Assembly: GCF_030711595.1 (NCBI RefSeq)
Contig: NZ_JAUJUJ010000006.1
Coordinates: 1 to 41,174, forward strand
Origin: Stenotrophomonas sp. YIM B06876
Lineage (GTDB): Bacteria > Pseudomonadota > Gammaproteobacteria > Xanthomonadales > Xanthomonadaceae
DNA length: 41,174 bases
Direction of reading: 5' to 3'
Shown: positions 36,601-41,174 of the stretch, in pieces
How positions within the stretch are numbered: the first letter of the stretch is position 1
Layout: each line of letters begins with the position of its first letter
The notes under the pieces: model-generated
Told to the model about the DNA's origin: nothing
Database searches by the model: none
Seen by the model: the letters and a program-made list of their open reading frames with translations, nothing else
Program-made: the position numbers and the translations under genes

Positions 36601-39351
36601 ATGCACTCACATACCGCACGGAAAAAGACACCGGTTACCTTGCTGGCGGTTTCCATCGCCCTGGCGCTGCAGGCGGGCGCCGCGATGGCGCAGGACCCCG
36701 CTCCGAACGCCACCGACCTGGACACGGTGACCGTCACCGGCTACCGCGCCAGCGTCGAGAAGGCCTTGGACATCAAGCGCGGCGAGACCGGCGTGGTCGA
36801 TGCCATCGTCGCCGAGGACATCGGCAAGTTCCCGGACAGCAACCTGGCCGAATCGCTGCAGCGCATCCCCGGCGTGGTGATCACCCGTGATGGCGGCGAA
36901 GGTCGCAGCATTTCCGTGCGGGGCCTGGGCCCGGACTTCACCCGCGTGCGCCTGAACGGGCTCGAAGCACTGAGCACCGTCGGCAGCAGCGATGGCCAGG
37001 GCGGTACCAACCGCGGCCGCGGCTTCGACTTCAACGTGTTCGCCTCGGACCTGTTCTCGCAGCTGATCGTGCGCAAGACCGCCTCGGCCGACGTGGACGA
37101 AGGCTCGCTGGGCGCCACCGTCGACCTGCGCACCGGGCGCCCGTTCGATTACGACGGTTTCACCCTGGTCAGCAACGTGCAGGCGGCCTACAACGATGCC
37201 TCGGAGAAGGCGATGCCGCGCTTCGCCGGACTGGTCTCCAACAGCTGGGCCGACGGCAAGTTCGGCGCGCTGTTGTCGGTGGCCTACTCCGAGCGTGACA
37301 CGGTGGAAGAAGGCACCGGCACGGTGCGCTGGTCCGGTGGTCCGACCAATGGCGGCTTCAACCCGAACTCCGCATTCAAGGATGCGCTGCGCGCGGACGT
37401 CTTTGCGCCGCGCTTTCCGCGTTATACGCTGATGAAACACGACCAGAAGCGCGTGGGCGTGACCGGCGCGCTGCAGTTCAAGCCCAGCGACCGCACCCTT
37501 TTCAGCCTGGACGCGCTGTACTCCAAGATCGATGCCAAGCGCGACGAGAACTACATCGAGGCCAATGGCCTGAGCAAGACCGGCGCCGCCGGCAAGTCGC
37601 AGATTCTGGTCAACAACGGCGAAGTGCGTAATGGCGCGCTGGTCTACGCACAGATGGACAACGTCGATATCCGCGCCGAGAACCGCCATGACGAGTGGAG
37701 CACGGATTTCTACCAGCTCAGCCTGGATGGCGAGCACAAGCTGACCGACGACATCACCCTCACCGGCAAGGTGGGCACGTCCCGTTCCAGGCATGACAAT
37801 CCGGTCCAGGCGACCATCATGATGGACAAGCTGGATGTGCAGGGTTACAGCTACGATTACCGTGGCAACAAGAACAAGCCGGTGTTCAACTACGGCTTCG
37901 ACCCGACCGATCCCAATGGCTGGACGCTGTCCACCATCCGCCTGCGCCAGAACTACGTCACCAACGAGTTCAATACGGGTGACCTGGGCTTCTCGTGGGT
38001 GGTGGGCCCGGCGTTCACGCTGTCCGGTGGCGTGCAGGCCAAGAACTTCGGCTTCGATTCGCTGGAGCGCCGGCGTACCGCCACTGAAACCATTGTTCCC
38101 AATTTCGCCAGCGGCAACACCAAGGTGCCGGCCGACATGACCCAGCTGGCCAAGCTCAGCGGCCTGAAGGGCGCGCCCGGCGAGTGGGTGGTACCGAACT
38201 TCGGCGCCATTGCCGACCAGTTCGGGATCTTCAGCAATCAGGGCACGTTCGCCCTGAGCGACTACGCCGCCAGCATCCGCAGCGTCGAAGAGCAGGACCG
38301 CAGCGGCTGGCTGATGGGCCAGTTCTCCACCGACATCGGCTCGATCCCGCTGTCGGGCAACTTCGGCGTGCGTTACGTCAAGACCCAGCAGACCTCCACC
38401 GGTGTGGCCACCGCCAGCGGCAAGCCGGTTTCCACCACGGTGCAGCGCGAATACAGCGACACCCTGCCGTCGTTGAATCTGGTGGCCGAGATCACCCCCG
38501 ACTTCCTGATCCGCTTCGGTGCGGCCAAGGTGATGTCGCGTCCGGGCCTGGGCGCCCTGACCCCGGGCGTGACGGTCAACGTCAGCGGCAGTGCGCGCAC
38601 GGTCAGCGGCGGCAACCCGCTGCTGGATCCGATCCGCGCCAAGACCGCCGACCTGGGCTTCGAGTGGTACTTCGAACAAGGCGCGATGCTCGGCGTCGGC
38701 CTGTTCTACAAGAACATCGAGAGCTTCATCCAGAACACCCGCGAAAGCCGTGTGTATTCGCAGAGCGGCCTGCCGGACAGCCTGCTCAATGGCACCACCG
38801 CCAGCCCCAGCGACGAGTTCGTGTTCACCGTGCCGATCAACACCCCCGGCGGTGACCTGACCGGTGTCGAGTTCAACTACACCCAGCCGTTCACCTTCCT
38901 GCCGGGCAACTGGTCCAACCTCGGCGCGCAGCTGAACTACACCTACGTCGACTCCAAGATCCAGTACCTGACCAGCAGCGGCGTGGTCGCGCAGAAGACC
39001 AACCTGACCGGCCTGTCCAAGAACGCGTGGAACACCACGCTGTTCTATGAAGGCAGCAGCTGGTCCGGCCGGGTCTCGGCGACCCACCGTGACGATTACC
39101 TGATCCAGGTGCCGGGGACCGAGGTGGGCTTCGACAGCGCCGCCCAGGGTGTGCATGGCCAGAGCGGCACCACCTTCATCGATGCCTCGCTGCACTACAA
39201 GATCAACGCCCAGCTGGAAGTCAGCCTGGAAGGCGCCAATCTGACCAACCAGGCACAGGAGTCGTGGGTGTCCAACCCGAATGTGTCGCTGCCGCTGGAA
39301 TACAGCCAGACCGGCCGCCAGTACACACTGGGCCTGCGTTACAAGTTCTGA
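36601..39351 (+). CDS. TonB-dependent receptor of the Xanthomonas/Caulobacter type
   Basis: A 916-residue outer-membrane receptor with a signal peptide cleaved near AMA (about residue 30), a TonB box DTVTVTGYRAS (about 40-50), and the plug signature EDIGKFPDSNLAESLQRIPG typical of the large receptors annotated as TonB-Xanth-Caul and often placed in carbohydrate-utilisation loci. The barrel ends with LGLRYKF, the expected aromatic terminus. GGGAGAGG precedes the ATG. Divergent from kdgK-eda under shared operator-like sites, it probably imports oligosaccharides that yield KDG; the sugar is inferred only. Confidence 0.93.
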   Translation: MHSHTARKKTPVTLLAVSIALALQAGAAMAQDPAPNATDLDTVTVTGYRASVEKALDIKRGETGVVDAIVAEDIGKFPDSNLAESLQRIPGVVITRDGGEGRSISVRGLGPDFTRVRLNGLEALSTVGSSDGQGGTNRGRGFDFNVFASDLFSQLIVRKTASADVDEGSLGATVDLRTGRPFDYDGFTLVSNVQAAYNDASEKAMPRFAGLVSNSWADGKFGALLSVAYSERDTVEEGTGTVRWSGGPTNGGFNPNSAFKDALRADVFAPRFPRYTLMKHDQKRVGVTGALQFKPSDRTLFSLDALYSKIDAKRDENYIEANGLSKTGAAGKSQILVNNGEVRNGALVYAQMDNVDIRAENRHDEWSTDFYQLSLDGEHKLTDDITLTGKVGTSRSRHDNPVQATIMMDKLDVQGYSYDYRGNKNKPVFNYGFDPTDPNGWTLSTIRLRQNYVTNEFNTGDLGFSWVVGPAFTLSGGVQAKNFGFDSLERRRTATETIVPNFASGNTKVPADMTQLAKLSGLKGAPGEWVVPNFGAIADQFGIFSNQGTFALSDYAASIRSVEEQDRSGWLMGQFSTDIGSIPLSGNFGVRYVKTQQTSTGVATASGKPVSTTVQREYSDTLPSLNLVAEITPDFLIRFGAAKVMSRPGLGALTPGVTVNVSGSARTVSGGNPLLDPIRAKTADLGFEWYFEQGAMLGVGLFYKNIESFIQNTRESRVYSQSGLPDSLLNGTTASPSDEFVFTVPINTPGGDLTGVEFNYTQPFTFLPGNWSNLGAQLNYTYVDSKIQYLTSSGVVAQKTNLTGLSKNAWNTTLFYEGSSWSGRVSATHRDDYLIQVPGTEVGFDSAAQGVHGQSGTTFIDASLHYKINAQLEVSLEGANLTNQAQESWVSNPNVSLPLEYSQTGRQYTLGLRYKF

Positions 39352-39361
39352 TGCGGTAACC

Positions 39362-39394
39362 CATGCCCCGGCCACGTGCCGGGGCATGTCTTTT
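39362..39394 (+). terminator. hairpin with T run after the receptor gene
   Basis: Perfect 10-bp stem CATGCCCCGG/CCGGGGCATG (39362-39371, 39379-39388), 7-nt loop, then TCTTTT. It would terminate or attenuate transcription between the receptor and the LamG-like gene. A smaller inverted repeat, CGACGC (39401-39406) with GCGTCG (39426-39431), follows. Confidence 0.75.
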
Positions 39395-39491
39395 ATGGTG
39401 CGACGCAGAATGTGCAGACGCGTTGGCGTCGCTAACTTGGCCCACCGCGTGCGATGGGGATGCTCGGTCGCACGTCACCAAGAGATGCACG

Positions 39492-41174
39492 ATGTCACGA
39501 CGTTTCAAGCTCTCCCCCCTGCGTCCGCTGGCGCTGGCAACCGCGCTGTTCGCCACGCTGCCGGCCGCGGCCCACGATTCCTCGCCACACCTGCTGTTCC
39601 GGGTTTCCGCCGACCAGGGCCTGGTGGCCGACCACGCCGACGGCGATGCCATCCCCAATTTCCAGGACAAGGTGAGCCTGGTCGAGGACGGTGCCTTCGG
39701 CCGTGCCATCCAGTGGCAGGACGACGGCGTGCTGTCGTGGAATGCGCCGGGCAATATCCACAGCGAACGCGGCACCCTGTCGTTCTTCTGGCGTTCGCGC
39801 TATGCCGTGGGCGAGGCGCCGTTCGTGATTTTCCGCGTCGGTTACGCCGACCACAGCAGCTGGGACATGGCGTGGCTGCGCATCGACTGGAACGGCCAGG
39901 GCTTCGATGCCTTCGTCACCGATGCCAATCTGGCTCGCACCCGGGTGTCGTTCAAGCTCGACCAGAATCCCTCGCCGCAGCAGTGGCAGCACATCGCCTT
40001 CGGCTGGGATGAAGACCGCGGCGTGGTCCTGTTCGTCGATGGCAAGGAAGTGGCACGCGCACAGACCACCGGTGACTACGACGCGGCGCTGGACCAGTTC
40101 GGCCTGGCCGGCCGGGTCATGGCGCCGTACCAGGTGCAGAGCCGCTACAACTTCCTGCGCGGCAGCGATTTCGACGAGATCCGCGTCTACGACCGCATGC
40201 TCGATGCCGCCGCGGTGGCCGCACTGGTGCGCAATGCCGAGCCGCGCGGTGCCGGGGCCGGCCGTACCTCGGCTCGCGCCTGGTGGCATCGCTACGGCTG
40301 GGAAGGCGCGCCGCCGCCGTTGCTGGCCACGCCGGTGACCTCGATCCGCAAGGTCGAGTTCGCCGACGTCAAGGACAAGAAGCAGTGGATGTGGAAGGCC
40401 ACCGACGGCATCGCCGAAACCACCTGGCCCGGCGTCTACAACCGCTCGCGCCTGCCCGGACGCAATGACTATTTCCAGCTGCCGGACTGGAACACCTATG
40501 TCGAAGGCGGCCAGCACCTGGACCTGACCCTCCCGGCCGCTGAAAGCATCAACCGCATCGAGATCCGCGGCGCCGCGTTCGGCACGCTGGACGGCAGCGC
40601 CGGCACCCTGTTCACCCGGCCGCGGGGCGTGGTGCGCAGCGTCGACAGTTTTGCCACACAGCGCGGCGGCCAGCTGCGCTTCTCCAATGTCGAGCAGGAA
40701 ACCCCGATCCAGGAGATCTGGGGATACCAGGTCAGCGACGCGGCCGAGCCGCAAGGCACGGTCAAACAGCGCTACCTGATCGACAGCGCGGTGCTGCCGG
40801 ATTACACCAACGTCGCCGCGCTGCGCGACTACATCAACGGCCGCTTCGCCCCAGCCGAGCGCAGCATGGTGATGGCGTTGCCCAAGGGCGCGGGTTCGCG
40901 CAAACGCGCTGCCGATACCCTGCCGGCCACGCCGCTGCCGATCGTGCACGTGCTGATTCCCTCCGGCGTCGGCGATGCCCCGGCCGCGCAGCCGTTGATC
41001 CGCAGCTGGGCGCACAGCTGGGAAAACATGCATGACGGGCTGGATGGCATCGCCATCGACCTGCCGGCGCTGGACCTTGCCGCCACCCACGACGGTGCCG
41101 ACGGCAAGGTGATCCCGCTCAATATCCGCATCAAGGACCCGATCTGGCCGGCGCGCGACATGATCGATGTCTCG
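39492..41174 (+). CDS. secreted LamG-like protein, 3' end outside the window
   Basis: Open from the ATG to the window edge, 561 codons without a stop. Residues 1-27 are a signal peptide (MSRRFKLSPLRPLALATALF, cleavage after AAA). About 33-255 look like a LamG/concanavalin-A-like beta-sandwich: FQDKVSLVEDGAFGRAIQ, TLSFFWRSRY, QQWQHIAFGWDEDRGVVLFVDGKEV and DFDEIRVYDRML are the characteristic strands. A region with WPGVYNRSRLPGRNDYF and a segment of unknown type follow. Such domains bind or act on glycans; with the upstream receptor this fits a polysaccharide-utilisation locus. The catalytic nature cannot be decided without the missing end. Confidence 0.85.
   Translation, partial: MSRRFKLSPLRPLALATALFATLPAAAHDSSPHLLFRVSADQGLVADHADGDAIPNFQDKVSLVEDGAFGRAIQWQDDGVLSWNAPGNIHSERGTLSFFWRSRYAVGEAPFVIFRVGYADHSSWDMAWLRIDWNGQGFDAFVTDANLARTRVSFKLDQNPSPQQWQHIAFGWDEDRGVVLFVDGKEVARAQTTGDYDAALDQFGLAGRVMAPYQVQSRYNFLRGSDFDEIRVYDRMLDAAAVAALVRNAEPRGAGAGRTSARAWWHRYGWEGAPPPLLATPVTSIRKVEFADVKDKKQWMWKATDGIAETTWPGVYNRSRLPGRNDYFQLPDWNTYVEGGQHLDLTLPAAESINRIEIRGAAFGTLDGSAGTLFTRPRGVVRSVDSFATQRGGQLRFSNVEQETPIQEIWGYQVSDAAEPQGTVKQRYLIDSAVLPDYTNVAALRDYINGRFAPAERSMVMALPKGAGSRKRAADTLPATPLPIVHVLIPSGVGDAPAAQPLIRSWAHSWENMHDGLDGIAIDLPALDLAATHDGADGKVIPLNIRIKDPIWPARDMIDVS

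Noticed and set aside
36607..39387. 926-codon open frame on the minus strand, antisense to the large receptor
   Set aside because: GC-rich third positions keep the antisense frame open; the plus strand encodes a full-length receptor with signal peptide, TonB box, plug and barrel end.
39495..41090. 531-codon minus-strand frame over the right end
   Set aside because: Antisense to the LamG-like gene, whose signal peptide and beta-strand motifs are coherent on the plus strand.

Overview
The window is a chromosomal replication-origin region from a GC-rich gammaproteobacterium, most likely Xanthomonadaceae (Stenotrophomonas, Xanthomonas or a close relative). The reasons are the order rpmH-dnaA-dnaN-recF-gyrB, the following block TPR gene-tonB-exbB-exbD1-exbD2-pdxJ with two exbD genes as described in Xanthomonas, and a TonB-dependent receptor of the large Xanthomonas/Caulobacter type. 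Transcription mostly diverges from the dnaA region: rpmH, rnpA, yidC and mnmE run left, dnaA to exbD2 run right. There are no tRNA or rRNA genes, insertion sequences, prophages or CRISPR arrays that I can see.

Left arm (1-10356): a secreted M19 dipeptidase, the 23S rRNA methyltransferase RlmI, a TerC-family membrane protein behind a yybP-ykoY (manganese) riboswitch with its own promoter, a rhomboid protease, an exported glycerophosphodiester phosphodiesterase, and the leftward cluster rpmH-rnpA-yidC-lipoprotein-mnmE. rnpA runs directly into yidC with no yidD between them.

Origin (10357-17870): dnaA, dnaN, recF and gyrB. The dnaA-dnaN gap has the expected oriC features: DnaA boxes, AT-rich tracts and an IHF-consensus site. 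The unusual point is that the dnaN-recF gap, about 840 bp, carries a second diverged copy of the same module in inverted orientation, so that dnaN lies between two facing origin-like modules. Three parS-type palindromes lie within 2 kb of this, two of them inside recF.

Right arm (17871-31570): a CPBP membrane protease, a lipoprotein M48 protease, a TPR protein next to the TonB-ExbB-ExbD1-ExbD2 energy-transduction system, pdxJ with a coupled small membrane protein, cardiolipin synthase, a radical SAM protein, a cold-shock/transmembrane/excalibur fusion, class I fructose-1,6-bisphosphatase and an aromatic/aspartate aminotransferase.

Far right (31571-41174): a TonB-dependent receptor, two small uncharacterised proteins, then a probable polysaccharide-utilisation locus. 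kdgK and eda (2-keto-3-deoxygluconate to pyruvate and glyceraldehyde-3-phosphate) diverge from a 916-residue TonB-dependent receptor and a secreted LamG-like protein cut by the window edge. Two LacI-type operator-like sequences lie in the shared control region. The TonB system upstream would energise both receptors, and the KDG pathway would consume the uronate-derived sugar acid that the receptor locus presumably brings in; the substrate itself is inference.
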